Assembly: GCF_040183065.1 (NCBI RefSeq)
Contig: NC_091124.1
Span: forward strand, 69,635,001 to 69,699,000
Length of the DNA: 64,000 nt
DNA from: Periplaneta americana
Taxonomy: Eukaryota > Arthropoda > Insecta > Blattodea > Blattidae
Direction: 5' to 3'
The first letter of the stretch is position 1, and the number at the start of each line of letters is the position of its first letter. Below are positions 46,899-60,028 of the stretch, one piece after another. The position numbers and the translations under genes were made by a program. Under the pieces are notes generated by a model. It did no database searches, was not told the origin of the DNA, and saw only the letters and a list, made by a program, of their open reading frames with translations.

Positions 46899-49800
46899 CA
46901 TGGTGGAAACATAGTAAAGGTGTGGGACTGCGCATGCTGTTGCGATAGCGGCCGAGGCATGTGACGTCATCTTTACTGCAGACAGCGATCGCAGCTCATT
47001 GCGTTGAGTACATTTTCTTTAATAAGCCTAACTAGACATTAATTACAATACATAATTTGAACTGATTGTTGCCAATGTTATTCATATCCTTTTCATTGTG
47101 CGTTTAAGTTCATGTACTCTTTAAAGAGTTATGAATAAAATTTAAAAAACATATAAAAAATTAACAGTAATAGCTTAAAAGTCGCTCCCTCAAATCTGCC
47201 GTCCTAGACAGCTGCTTAGTCTGCCGAGGCCTATATACGCCCCTGATTGCATGTAGGCTACTGTACCTATTAACTTTCTTTCACTTCAGCGCAATAGGAG
47301 CATCCAGCATTAATGTAACAATGGAAAATCGCGGAGCCACCGAGTCTACTGTCACAGAGGAATGCCAAATACTAATACAAAGAATTCAAGAATTAGAAGA
47401 GAAGAATTACTCTCTAGAAACGAGGATTAAGGAATTGACAGCTGCTAACAGGAAACATGAAGAAGACAAAGGAAAATTACATGAGGATTTAATTTCATTG
47501 AAAAACATTAGACAAACAGAAGTTAAATCTAAAGTGGCTGAAATTTTGAAACCATTTTTCACTATTGGGCAAATTGATGCTCTTTTGAATAAAAAGCATA
47601 GGGTGAAATGGTCTGTAGAAGATTACGGTACTGCAATAACACTTCGAAACCTAAGTCTAAAAACATACCGATACTTAAGAACAAAATTAAATTACCCGTT
47701 ACCTGATTTGTCAACTCTGAGAAAATGGGCAGTAAAACAATTATCGCTTGAGGAAGGGGTACTTCATGATGTCTTAAAATTAATGAAGACGAGAGCTACA
47801 AATATGTCGGAGTTAGATCGTGTAACAGTATTAGCATTTGATGAAATGTATTTAAATGAGGAGGTTTCTTTTGACAGTAGGGAAGAACAAATAATTGGAC
47901 CTCATAAAGCAGTGCAGGTTGTTTTTGCACGTGGTTTGTTTGCAAGGTGGAAGCAGCCCGTATACTATAAATATGATCAGACAATGACAAAAGAAATCTT
48001 AACAGACATAATTTGCCAGTTAGAAGGCAGTGGTTTTCAAGTTGTGGCCACAGTTAGCTATTTAGGTGGAAGTAACAGAAAATTGTGGCGTGATTTGAAA
48101 ATTTCTACCAAACTAAATTGCAGTTTTCCTAATCCAAATGATTCAACTCGAGAAATATTTGTTTTTTCAGACGCTCCACATTTATTGAAATTACACAGGA
48201 ATCACTTTCTAGATCATGGTTTCAACTTGAACGGATTGAACATTTCATCAGAACCAATTCATGAACTTTTACGTGCATCCTCGTCCTCTGATACAAAATT
48301 AGCTTACAAGTTAACTCCGTTACACTTAAGTGTCCGTGGTACCCAAAGACAAAAAGTTAGTTTGGCAGCACAATTATTTTCCAACAGAGTTGCAAAGGCT
48401 TTGAAATGGTGTGGTGAAAACGAACTGTTGAGATCAAATGAATGGAAAGAAACTTCAAAGGCAATAAAATTAACTAATGATTGGTTTGATTTATTTAATA
48501 CCGTTTCTAAATTCGGTACCCACCGTGGGCTGCATAGTTACGGAATAAACCTTCAAGATCAGAATATTATACTCTCAGAAATGAATGACGTCATGACCAC
48601 AGTTAAAGTAGGAGAAGCAAACAGGAAATTACCTTATCAGGAGGGGATTATAATAAATAATAAATCATTAACATTGTTGTATGAGGCAATGAGGTACAAG
48701 TACAAAATTGAATACATCATCACAAGAAAACTTAACCAAGATCTGGTAGAAAACTTTTTTTCGGAAATTAGAAGCATGGGTAGAACAAACGATCATCCCT
48801 CTGCTTTAGATTTTAAACATAGACTGAAGTGGTACATACTAGGTCGAAATCCATTATCTCAGTTTTGTGAGAACAAAAACACCTCCGATTTGCTTTCGGA
48901 AGAAGAGGCATTAATAGTGGGTCCTAGTACAAGCCAATCAGAAGTCAATGATAATCTGCAGAAAGAACTATGTGCAACGGCAGAATTTCTTAAAGGCATT
49001 CTGAAACCGGTTAAATTTACCAACGATCGAGATCCTGAAGAAAATTTAGGCCTCCCAGAAAAAAATATATGAAATCTCTGCAAGACAGCGGATATCCCAG
49101 GAAGGATTAAAATATATTGCAGGATATGCTGCATCAAAACATATGGAGCAATACCCGAATCTTGGAATTCCCACAAAATTGTCAACTTCTGCTAATCAAA
49201 AACACTGGATTACTACAGTGTCCCGTGGAAACTTAATTCTCCCTTCTAAGGATCTACAATTGGTTGCCATGCTTATTGAAGTATATTCTCAGATGTGCAC
49301 GGAGATTCTGTTTCTCATGAGAAATTTATAATAAAAAAGACTGTAAATTTGGTTAATTCTGCCATGAAAAACGAAGCAGAAATCAGTTCTCCTCTTCCGC
49401 CAGAAGTAATTACGACATTGGTTAGAACAAGAACATTTATTAGAATTAAAGAAATTAATAAAATAATAAAAATGTCTGGAATTTCAAAGAGAAATATTAT
49501 AAAGAAAATGAAAAAGATTGCATAAGAATAAGTATTTACTTAACAGAGTGGGATTTATAATGGTGAAATTATATTATGTCGTGTGTAGAATAATAAGTTA
49601 AATAATGTAGTAGAATATATTATGTCTCCAATAGCCTGAATATATAAAAATATTTGTTTACTATAATGACAAATTATTCCAAGAAATTCATATACATATG
49701 TTAATGAAGGTTTCAAAAGTATTTGAATTCATATACAAAATAATGTACGTTATAAATAACTGTATAGATCTAAGTATGTATATATTTATTACACATTGTA

Positions 49801-50372
49801 TTGTAATTATTATAAAACCACGTGTAGGCCTATATTACAGAAGTCAATATTATTAATGACACACTGCCATATCACATTGTTTCTTGAAACTTGAGTTTAA
49901 TATGTAATAGATCATAATTTTATTACGTTATCATTTCAAGGTAGTTCCTATTGTACTTGAATTCATGTGTAATATAATTTGTGTGATATATGGGCCTAAT
50001 TTTGTGCATATTTGTAGCATAATGTATTATAATTATTATAACAGTACGTGTATATTACAGAAGGCAATTATTAACGTTGCACTACCATATTACATTATTT
50101 CTTGACTCTTGAATTTAATTTATTGTTCACTATTTTATAATGTTATCACTTCAAGATAGACCCTATTATAGCCTATACTGTCAATATTTACTGAATACAC
50201 AAACCATGAGTTTTATTTATTCATTTACATCTATGGACGCTGATCTAACCATCAACAATCTGTTATGTTGACTGTGTCATTCGAGTGCGGCCTGCAGTAA
50301 AGGTGACGTCATGCGCAGACTGAACGAAAACACGCACAGCTTGTCCCACACCTCTACTATGTTTCCACCATG
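46899..50372 (+). mobile_element. P-superfamily DNA transposon (3474 bp)
   Basis: 30-bp terminal inverted repeats start CATGGTGGAAACATAGTA and end GGTGTGGGAC, matching at 29 of 30, and open with the CATG typical of the Drosophila P element. The repeat CACACGAAG flanks it at 46890-46898 and 50373-50381. Subterminal inverted repeats TGACGTCATCTTTACTGCAG (46962-46981) and 50292-50311 match at 19 of 20. The single internal gene is a P/THAP9-type transposase. The 3' non-coding part has an internal direct repeat (49799-49975 and 50029-50190). Confidence 0.93.
47321..49525 (+). pseudogene. P-element-type (THAP9-like) transposase, frameshifted
   Basis: The frame 47321-49072 encodes 583 residues. Residues 12-65 form a Leu/Glu/Lys coiled coil, as expected for P-transposase dimerisation, and the usual N-terminal C2CH THAP zinc finger is absent. 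The RNase H-like core has LAFDEMYLNEEV (Asp174), VSYLGGSNRKLWRDL where families I know carry an Asp in place of Tyr247, FVFSDAPHLLKLHRN (Asp284) and NQDLVENFFSEIR (Glu477). The frame is lost at an A7 run (49059-49065). The conserved EGLKYIAGYAASK segment continues in another frame to about 49290, and the last ~77 residues (from about 49294 to 49525) return to the first frame. Two opposite frameshifts plus a changed catalytic position make it probably inactive. Upstream, TTTCACTTCAG at about 47290 could be an acceptor, so an N-terminal exon is possible but none is visible in the element. Confidence 0.88.
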
Positions 50373-50381
50373 CACACGAAG

Positions 50382-51144
50382 CTAGGGGAGGTGGCGTCAG
50401 TGAGCGTGGTGACAACTTACATTTTGTTCACGGCCTGCCTCATTACTACTAATAATATTAGCGTTCGGCTGTGGGTCATAGTCTTGTAACAATAAATACT
50501 TAAAATTCTGCAATTTCTTATTTCACCACGGATCCCGGTGCCCATTTTCGGTGTGTAGAAAGACGTATAATACGTAAAAACAGTCATTTCTAAAGATCTG
50601 GCATTGTTTGAACCACTTTATTGATCGGTTGCGATTGCTGCCATGTAACATCTGGTGGGAAACAAATTGACAATCGGCGCAAACAATGAAAGTCAGTGGT
50701 TAGAAATACTTTTCGCACGCTGCCGTATATGCCTAATAGTAGGCTAAATTTTAACGCGTTTGTCTAGCGTTACAATATCCACTTTTTGGAATGACTGCCT
50801 GAAAATTATTTTTAGTTGGTTATTTAGCTACGCTGTATCTATTACTAGACTAGTTAGCGTTTATGAAACCCCTGATCACATACTGTATATTATATTATCA
50901 GATTGACCATTCACATGTTATGAAATGACAACATATAAAAGAGAACAACCACTAGGATCTCCACTGTCGAAAATGAATTTTTTTGGTAACAACCGCTAGA
51001 CAGATGTACTACTGCAAACTATTACTCCATGCAATTCCATCAAGGTTATAACATGACTTCTTTGCAGTCGCTAGATGGCAGCGTAGTTAAATTGATGAAG
51101 TTGCCTTGAAAGTGCATTAGGCTGATCAGTCTGTTATATATGAT
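50382..51144. other. no gene recognised
   Basis: AT-rich sequence. CTAGATGGCAGCGTAG near 51070 is the reverse complement of a segment at 33450, so small repeat pieces are present, but no boundaries could be drawn. Confidence 0.4.
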
Positions 51145-51345
51145 CAGGGATGCAACTGGTGATAGCGAGGTGGTATTAGGCGAGCTGTCGAGGATTTATC
51201 ACAGATTACCTGACATTCGCGTTACGGTTGGGGAAAACCTCGGGAAAAACCAACCAGATAATAAGATTCCCAAGAGGGAATCGAACGAACTCCCGAACTT
51301 ACATAGCTCCGGACCAGCAGAAAACATGTCTCCCGAATGAGCTAA
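51145..51345 (-). mobile_element. SINE family 3 copy (tRNA-like)
   Basis: Contains GGTGATAGCGAGGTGGTATT, TTACGGTTGGGGAAAACCTC, GGGAAAAACCAACCAGATAA and a minus-strand B box-like GTTCGATTCCC at about 51270. It is related to a widespread insect SINE type; the start may lie further left. Confidence 0.65.
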
Positions 51346-51409
51346 AATAAATTCATGATATTGAAATAATTACCATATTTTAGGTATATTTGTAAATATT
51401 GTAAGTGAA

Positions 51410-51990
51410 CTTACTTACAAGTGATTCTCGCAGGTTCATTGCCGCCCTCACATAATCCCCACCATCAGTCCCTATCCTGTGCAAGATTAATTCAGCCTCT
51501 ATCATCATATCCACCTCCCTCACATCTATTTTAATATTATCCTCCCAACTACGTCTCGGCGTCCCAAAAGGTCTTTTTCCCTCCGGCCTCCCAACTAACA
51601 CTCTATATGCGTTTCTGGTTTCGCCCATACGTGCTATATGCCCTGCCCATCTCAAACGTCTGGATTTAATGTTCCTAATTATGTCAGGTGAAGAATATAA
51701 TGCGTGCAGTTCTACATTGTATAACTTTCTCCATTCTCCTATAACTTCATCCCTCTTAGTCCCAAATATTTTCCAAAGAACCGTATTCTTAGACACTCTT
51801 AATCTTTGTTTCTCTCTCAAAGTGGGAGTCCTAGTTTCACAACCATATAGAACAACCGATAATATAACTGTTTTATAAATTCTAACTTCCAGATTTTTTG
51901 ACAGCAGACTAGATGACAAACGCTTCTCAACCGAATAATAACAGGCATTTCCCATATTTATTCAGCATTTAATTTCCTCCCGAGTGTCAT
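51410..51990 (-). mobile_element. LINE (family A) copy, minus strand
   Basis: A 191-codon frame on the minus strand reads MGNACYYSVEKRLSSSLLSK, then the CETRTPTLREKQRLRVSKN tail, KIFGTKRDEVIGEWRKLYN and LRWAGHIARMGETRNAYRVL. It is the longest uninterrupted copy of this C-terminal region in the window. The 3' end carries a short TTAC-type tail on the plus strand at 51410. Confidence 0.88.
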
Positions 51991-52255
51991 TTATTTATCA
52001 TACAATATAAAAGTATCTCAAGTAACTTTGTTACACAGCAATAAACTGCTATTGCAAATAAAAAGCAAAACAACTTACACTCGTCAAGAACGACGATTTA
52101 TTTGCTATAATTACTTCACTTTTCGCTTCTTCGTATCTATTTTAAGTCTTTAGAGTAATATGGAGAGAAGTAATGCTTCTGCAAGTTTTTTATTACATAA
52201 TTTGTAGGTCTACTTTATAACATAAAATTACAATTTTAACGTACCATACTATGTG

Positions 52256-53042
52256 CATAGGCGGAGTTATGGTGGGGAAGGGCACGGGTGGGCACTGCCC
52301 CCCCCCCCCAAACTTGTCTGAACTCATTTTTTCTCTTAACATTAGAAAATATTGAATGCAAAAGACTTTTCTTACTTTTGTTTATGATTAAGTTTCTGTG
52401 CTTAAATTGACGAATTAATGTCTACAGACCATGTGTCTAGACTATAATACTTATTTTAAATTTCTGAATGTATAAGAATTTTCTATACCTCGTTTAAGGA
52501 ATGGAAGCACTGTAATGTTTCTTTTGCAACAGCCTGTACTCCTGTGTTAGAAGTCTGCAGCGGCCATCTACTGAATTAGGTGTTAGAGAAAAAAAAACAC
52601 CATAGTCCCATGTTAAAGGAATGAAAATTTTCAGTAGTTTTAATAAAAACAACCATAGTCCAAAGATTTTTTTGCGAAAACAACCATTTTCCAGGAAGAT
52701 GGTACAATGGTAGCATTTACAAATAATATCCCATTCATAAACAATAGTATTTTGTTGTTTAATTTGTAAATAACTTTTGTATACATGTAACTCTCATCTA
52801 AATCAAATTGTTGGATTCTTTGTAAGTTCATGCATATGTATATACACTTTTTGCTGGTTGAGTGGAAGAGAAGGCCTTACGGCCTTAACTCTGCCAGCTA
52901 AAATAAATCATTATTATTATTATTATTATTAAAAGCAAGAAAAGTGTTTTGAATTCAATATTTTGTAATGTTAATAGAAAAAAAAAAGAGTTCAGACAAA
53001 TTTGGGGGGAAGGGCAGTGCTCCCATAACTCTGCCTATGGTT
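52256..53042. mobile_element. element with ~75-bp inverted ends enclosing a LINE 3' end
   Basis: Left end CATAGGCGGAGTTATGGTGG, with ACTTGTCTGAACTCATTTTT 50 bp further in, pairs with the right end CATAGGCAGAGTTATGGGAG (reverse complement) and AATTTGTCTGAACTC. The interior at 52840-52930 holds a LINE 3' end (GGTTGAGTGGAAGAGAAGGC, CTTAACTCTGCCAG, then ATT repeats). No target duplication was established. Confidence 0.65.
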
Positions 53043-54193
53043 ATGCCCTATTATAATTTGTAGTAGACTTACAGTTGAAGCCCTATACAACTCGGTCCGA
53101 AACATCGTGAATATGGATGTAACACTATAAGAAACATGCACCCCAAAAATACTTTTATTAAATGATCATATTCCGATATACTGTACCACGGTCAAGCTAT
53201 AACAGGGGAGTAAGTAAATGATATCCCCCGTAACCTCGTTATATCGGGATTCTGTGGTTTTGCTTTGCCCCCCCCCCCCCCCAAAAGGAAACTGTTCTCT
53301 CTCCGCCTAGGAATTTGTGCTGTCAAAATCTTCCCACACAGAATTGATTGTCTGCGTTTCTAACTCCTGTATTATTTATTTTATAAAGGTAACAGCAACA
53401 TCAGCATTAATAAATCAAGTTAATATAAATAAGAGAATTATCTCAAGCCCACAATTCAATGAGCTAACGTTGTCTGGATTAATCTAATGCTGAGTGTCAC
53501 AGATGTTGATGTGGTTCTTGACTTGTGACCCACTCTTTGTCATACAGTGACATCCGTCTTGCTTCTTTTTTCTCTTTTAACATAGCTTTCAGTTTCAGAT
53601 AACAGGGCATCTGAAGTTACGACGCGTTGTTGCAACGTTCTTGGTTGTGGCAAGCATTGAATTTATAGTTTACATAAACTCAGGGGCGGCTCGTCCATAA
53701 GAGCAGCACTCCCTGCTTTGACAGGAAAATAAAAATAATATTTATTTTAATTTTTAGAAGAATTGTTACGCTTTTATTGGTAAATTGCTTTATATTTCAT
53801 TTGGCCGGGAATATGACTATTATCTTATACGTAATCTTTTTGCGCGTCGATTGTATTGGAATTGACACTGCATTCAAAGTCGTTCTGGGATCTGCAGGGT
53901 GGTCACCTCATAGAGAGCGTGTCTTGCATGGTCAGGGGGTAGAGAGGTGAAGGGAAGCAAAGGGAAACTGCCGCTGTTTAAAACCCATATCTCGCTGCAG
54001 TGACTTGCAGAGCCAGGCCACAAGGGATCTTTCCTCTCCTCCGACACCGCTATTGTAATGCTGCGGCAAATGGATTCTCTATTCCCTTGAAACTTAATGA
54101 CAAAATTTTTATTTTCTTTTCACATACTTATTGTTGTAGAATCTTATCGAGTTAATATAACGAAATTAATATTCTCTTTTGCCTTATTATTAC

Positions 54194-54251
<58 letters not shown>

Positions 54252-55434
54252 AGCCTCCAGCAGAACCTAATATTTGCCTTAACTCAAAATGATTGCACGA
54301 GTAGAATCCTTTTGATATAGCACGTAAAATACGAAAGAGACTTCTTTTCCAGTTTTAGAAAATTGTTGACCATCAGTATATCTGAGTGTTGCTTTGGTGT
54401 GACGTCTTAATACCGTAACTTAACCAGTGCAAATTTGCAAGCATGAGTGTGTGTGTGAATTACAGAATATTAATTTTATTTTTCTCAACTTTCCCTTGCG
54501 GAGAATATTGATGTAATGAAGTGAAATTAAAGGGTCGTCCGTTACCCGACTTAAATCTTACTTAAGCTTCATCCAGCCGAAATAGTGCATACTGTATATG
54601 TAAGTAAGTATAACAATGAAATTTACGCTAAGCATTTGTAGTTACGTGGATGTGAACAAAAAAAATCTGTGTTTTGTTTTCCTTGCCTCCTCTTTGGTGC
54701 TGATGCAGCATAGACTGGGAGTGGTGTGACAGATTTAGGACATTTGCCCCTAAAGAGCAAAATGCACGAATCTTCGCAGTCTCACCTGAAAAATGTTGTT
54801 TCATTGGCTATGTTACGCAACTCATACTGCTGTGCAATTAAGTGAAACGAACAAAACAAACATTCTCAAACATAATCAAGAAGTGAGAAAAAATCGTGAA
54901 ATTATTTAAAAAAAAATATTGTATGTATCAAATTTTGTGGCCAATATGAACTTCCCCTTAGGGGACATGATGAAAAAACGATTCGAAGAACCCTGATGTG
55001 TTTCGTGGATTGCTACAGTTCGCGAGTAATCTAAACGAGCCTCTCAAAAATCATTTGGAACATGCCACTGTTTAAGGTTATTCTAAGACAATTCAGAATG
55101 AACTGGTAGATTGTAAGTTGAGGTCTGTCGATTTGAAATTCAGACTGAAATCGATGGTATTAGTTTTTCTTAAGGATTAGCAAATGGTCCCACAGACATC
55201 TCCCAACTAAGTCTGGCAGTTTTGGTTTTTCGATATGTAGTGCATTTATTTTTGTCCTATACTTATTAGTAATGGTATCAAGAAGTGAAATTTGTATGTA
55301 CCGAAATCTACTGCAGCTCTCCCAATCCACAAGTTCACGAGCTGCCACTGCATAAACTTACAAGATGAAATAATTAAGCAGTAACAGAATTATTATTACA
55401 GATACTGTATTTGTGGTACTAAGCTTTGATTTGA
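53043..55434. other. no gene; (AT)n at 54195-54249
   Basis: Contains a C-run at 53269-53282, a possible transposon end (GGGGCGGCTCGTCCATAAGA at 53686) and a long (AT)n microsatellite. No exon is supported. Confidence 0.5.
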
Positions 55435-55690
55435 TGGGTTACATCAGCTGCTAGTTTATGCAGATGACATGAATAAACCCCGAAAAAACGAAGTATATGA
55501 ATATGTCTCGTGACCAGAACATAGTACGAAATGGAAATATAAAAATTGGAAATTTATCCTTTGAAAAGGTGGAACAATTCAAGTACCTTGGAGCAACAGA
55601 AACAAATATGAATTACATTCGAGAGGAAATTAAACGCAGAATAAATATGGGAAATGCCAGCTACTATTCGGTTGAGAAGCTTCCAACATC
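55435..55690 (+). mobile_element. LINE (family A) 5' fragment
   Basis: Starts GGGTTACATCAGCTGCTAGT (the same point as at 63450), has a deletion after the motif C region, then [20 protein letters not shown] and QFKYLGATETNMNYIREEIK. It ends abruptly near TTCCAACATCC. Confidence 0.82.
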
Positions 55691-55714
55691 CATTGTTTCT
55701 TACTTATAGCTTTC

Positions 55715-56260
55715 AAGGAATTCGGAGGTTCATTGCCGCCCTCACATAAGCCCTCCATCGATGTCTATTCTAAGCAAGACTAATCCAGTCTCTACAATCA
55801 TATCCCACCTCCCTCAAATCCATTTTAATATTATCCTCCCATCTACGTCTTGGCCTCTCCAAAGGTATTTTTCCCTCCGGCCTCCCAACTATCACTCTAT
55901 ATGCATTTCTGGATTCGCCCATACGTGCTACATGCCCTGCCCATCTCAAACGTCTCTATTTAATATTGAAGAATACAATGCGTGCAGTTCCTGTAATTTC
56001 ATACATCTTAGCCCCATATATTTTCTTAAGCACCTTATTCTCGAACACTCTTAACCTCTGTTCCTCTCTCAAAGTGAGAGTCCAAATTTCACAACCATAC
56101 AGAACAACCGGTAATATAACTTGTTTTATAAATTCTAACTTTCAGTATGTTTTGAGAGCAGACAGGATGCGTTTAATTTAATTTAATTTAATTTAATTTA
56201 ATTTTCTCCCGAGTATCATTTATATTTGTTACTGTTGCTCCAAGATATTTGCACTTTTCT
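55715..56260 (-). mobile_element. LINE (family A) copy, minus strand
   Basis: Minus-strand copy covering the 3' end (AATTCGGAGGTTCATTGCCG on the plus strand) to the KYLGATVTN region, with an internal deletion near 55965. A (TTTAA)n expansion lies at 56165-56203. It is tail-to-tail with the plus-strand fragment on its left. Confidence 0.85.
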
Positions 56261-56356
56261 ATTTTATCCACTGCTCGCCGTTGTCAATGCAATGTTCTTT
56301 GTGAGTTCTAAATTATATTGATGAGTGACCATATTGATCATAAATCGTAGAAAGGG

Positions 56357-56630
56357 GGTTAGCGTTTTATTTAACGACGCTTTCAACTACAAAGGTTATT
56401 CATCGTCAAAGACAACGTGGAGGGGAAATAGCCGACAGATTTTGCCCGGAGCCTTCAGTCAAGGGCATGGTTCTTTAACGTGTCGTAAATCTACAACACA
56501 GACCTCCCAGCTTTAGCATTACATCCTTACCGGAGAACGCAATACTCAGAATTTTATTGCCTTTTAAAAAGCCATCGCTTCGGCCGGGTTTGAACACGCA
56601 AAACTTCGGATCCATAGAGGACCATAGAGG
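56357..56630 (-). repeat. SINE-like repeat (family 3 relative)
   Basis: GTTTTATTTAACGACGCTTT at the left and GGCCGGGTTTGAACACGC at the right, a tRNA B box-like motif. Similar sequence is widespread in insects; no boundaries from target duplications. Confidence 0.5.
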
Positions 56631-57343
56631 ATGACAACAAATCATAGGATTCCTCTAAGTATTTGTCTGATGTGTAAGAATGGAATTCCCTAAAATAGCG
56701 CAAAGTCAAACCTTGATAACAATATAATGTAAGAGGAAAATATGAAAAGAAAGACTAAAAAAGAGAGAGAAAATTAGGAAGAGAAAAAAGCATGAAAACA
56801 AAGGAAGGGCAAGAGGAGAGAAAATAATAATAATAATAATAATAATAATATCATCGTCATCAATCTTATGTTCTGGACGGATATAATACCGGTAATTATA
56901 TCACTTGTGTAGCAAATACGAATATGGATTCTAAGTAACATGCGGTAATCCTAGAAGCAGGTGAAATTATCTTCCATGTTGTCCGATTGTTATGAGTAAT
57001 ATTATTTCAAATAATATAATTTCTTATACATTCCAAGTTCTTTCTTGTCCTGGCCTTCTGACAGATTTTGTACTCTTGCGTTTAGCTTCGCCAATTAGCG
57101 AGGTTCTTGTATGCGTTTACCTCTTTGTCAGCCTTCATTCATGATCGCGCAATGTGGCAACATCACTCAGAATGATATTTTAAATTCTAAACTACTGTTT
57201 ACAATGTCCGGGATTATCAGTGTTTCAGTTCAGTGATTCGTGCGTGGTTTGTACGTTTTGTAGGTTACCTTGTTCCGCAAGTTCGAAATGCGCGCGCTGA
57301 ATATAGCTGTCACTATTGCTAAGTGAATCTACCTGCAATATAA

Positions 57344-57344
<1 letters not shown>
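56631..57344. other. no gene; (AAT)n at 56826-56851
   Basis: A purine-rich stretch at 56735-56830 precedes a short (AAT)n microsatellite. No exon is supported. Confidence 0.45.

Positions 57345-57374
<30 letters not shown>
57345..57374. repeat. (ATT)n microsatellite next to a LINE 5' boundary
   Basis: About ten ATT units immediately before the 5' truncation point of the split LINE. Confidence 0.95.
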
Positions 57375-57701
57375 GGAGATGCACTATCACCTTTACTTTT
57401 TAACTTTGCTCTAGAGCAGCGGTTCCCAAACTTTTTCAGCCACGGAGCCCTTTTTGAAGCAAAAGTTTCTCGTGGAGCCCCAAGATATTTGTATTTTTTA
57501 GTTTTATCTGTCTACGTTCTATGAAGCATATTTCACACGATACATAAACGGAAGTATGAATATGTGAATCCTATATATATTAATAAAGGAAACAATAGTA
57601 AAAAAAAAGTACTGGATATAATTTTTTTAAATCTACAAAATGATATTAACAAGTAGTTAAGATATTTAAAAAATGTTACAATGTTACATGTACACCCGAA
57701 G

Positions 57702-58910
<1,209 letters not shown>

Positions 58911-58948
58911 ATTTCAAAGGCATATTGGTTCCGTTAAGTTCAATGTTA

Positions 58949-59126
58949 ATTGAAAAATGAGTTCTATTCAGTCAATACTTAACATAAACACAATAAAACA
59001 TGTTATAATAACATTTACACAGATTTTAAAAACAAACGTTTTCGCCAATTTTGATTGGCATTTTCAGGTCGTGTAGGTCGAATGGAACATGTTATAAAAA
59101 GTGAACACTTGGTATATGACGTTAAA
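58949..59126 (-). repeat. Penelope-like element terminal repeat, left copy
   Basis: Inverted partner of 60783-60960, 177 of 178 positions identical. Contains the hammerhead-like segment on the minus strand, with core CTGAAAA at 59061-59067. Confidence 0.95.
59039..59067 (-). ncRNA. hammerhead-like core, altered
   Basis: On the minus strand CTGAAAA is followed by a TGCCAAT/ATTGGC hairpin and GAAAA. The hammerhead consensus is CUGANGA, stem II, GAAA; here the second G of the core is A, the position known as G8, needed for catalysis. It is the only base differing from the right copy. Confidence 0.6.
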
Positions 59127-59535
59127 AACCAAAGTTACAACTGTAATATCACTTAAAAACAGAGAATAGAATATAGCAAAAAGCCTCCACGATGTGTGTA
59201 GAATCACTGTGTTGATAAAGGCGTGTGTGAACCAAGGAAACAGCAAAACTCTTCTGTCATTGCAGATACAGTTTTCAAGATAGATTTGAAGATGCTACGA
59301 ACAGGTCGGTCGTGTGGCCGTTATGGAGAGCAGGAAAAATCCTGTAAATTGTAAGGTTACAATGAAAGAATATTTAGAAGCATTTAAGTATTATTTAAAT
59401 CTTCTAAAACAATACTTACAAAAAATGGAAGAACGTCTTGAAATCCATGAGGACGGCGACACGACTGATCTTTACATCAAGTGGTAGCGTATGACGAAAA
59501 CTGTATACGTTGCACGACTAGTGGATGAATGACCG

Positions 59536-59895
59536 TTACTTGCGTGTGATTTTAAACAGCGGGTTATTTGAATTTGGGTATTGTTCGTTAAGGAGCGGGC
59601 TATCATTATTATTAGAAAAGGTGGTAATATATAGTTCCTCCGCAGCATTCATATAATGATGATTGTTAATAGTCTTTAAGACCTGAAGGGCTTCTTCTAT
59701 GCCAGTAAGTTCGTGATTAAGGGAAATGAGATGCGTGGCAAACTTTGATTTATTCCTATTGAATTTGAAGTCAGAGACGTGCTCTTTGTAACGCGTGCGA
59801 GTTTGGCCAACGTATTTACTGGCACAGCTTTTACATTGTAATAGATAGATACCGCTATTGGCAAATTTATTGTAATTTTGAATGTTATTGGGAAT
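59536..59895 (-). pseudogene. GIY-YIG endonuclease domain of the Penelope-like element
   Basis: Minus-strand frame: NSGIYLLQCKSCASKYVGQT gives the GIY and YVG motifs, then RTRYKEHVSDFKFNRN (catalytic Arg region), SKFATHLISLNHEL, and a conserved AAEELYITTFSNNN block (catalytic Glu), ending ITRK and a stop at 59536. Family knowledge: this nuclease cuts target DNA for Penelope-type insertion. It is out of frame with the reverse transcriptase: at least two shifts lie between them, near 59900 and 60050, so the polyprotein is broken. The order RT then GIY-YIG is the normal one for Penelope-like elements. Confidence 0.88.
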
Positions 59896-60028
59896 TATAT
59901 TATTAAGTTTGTACGGAATGCTACGTTAATTTGTTCTTTTCTAAAAAGGTTACCTAATTTGTATGACACATTACCGAAAAATGTCATGGGTTTCCAGTGG
60001 GTGGTTTTAGTCTTTTTGACAGAACTTA

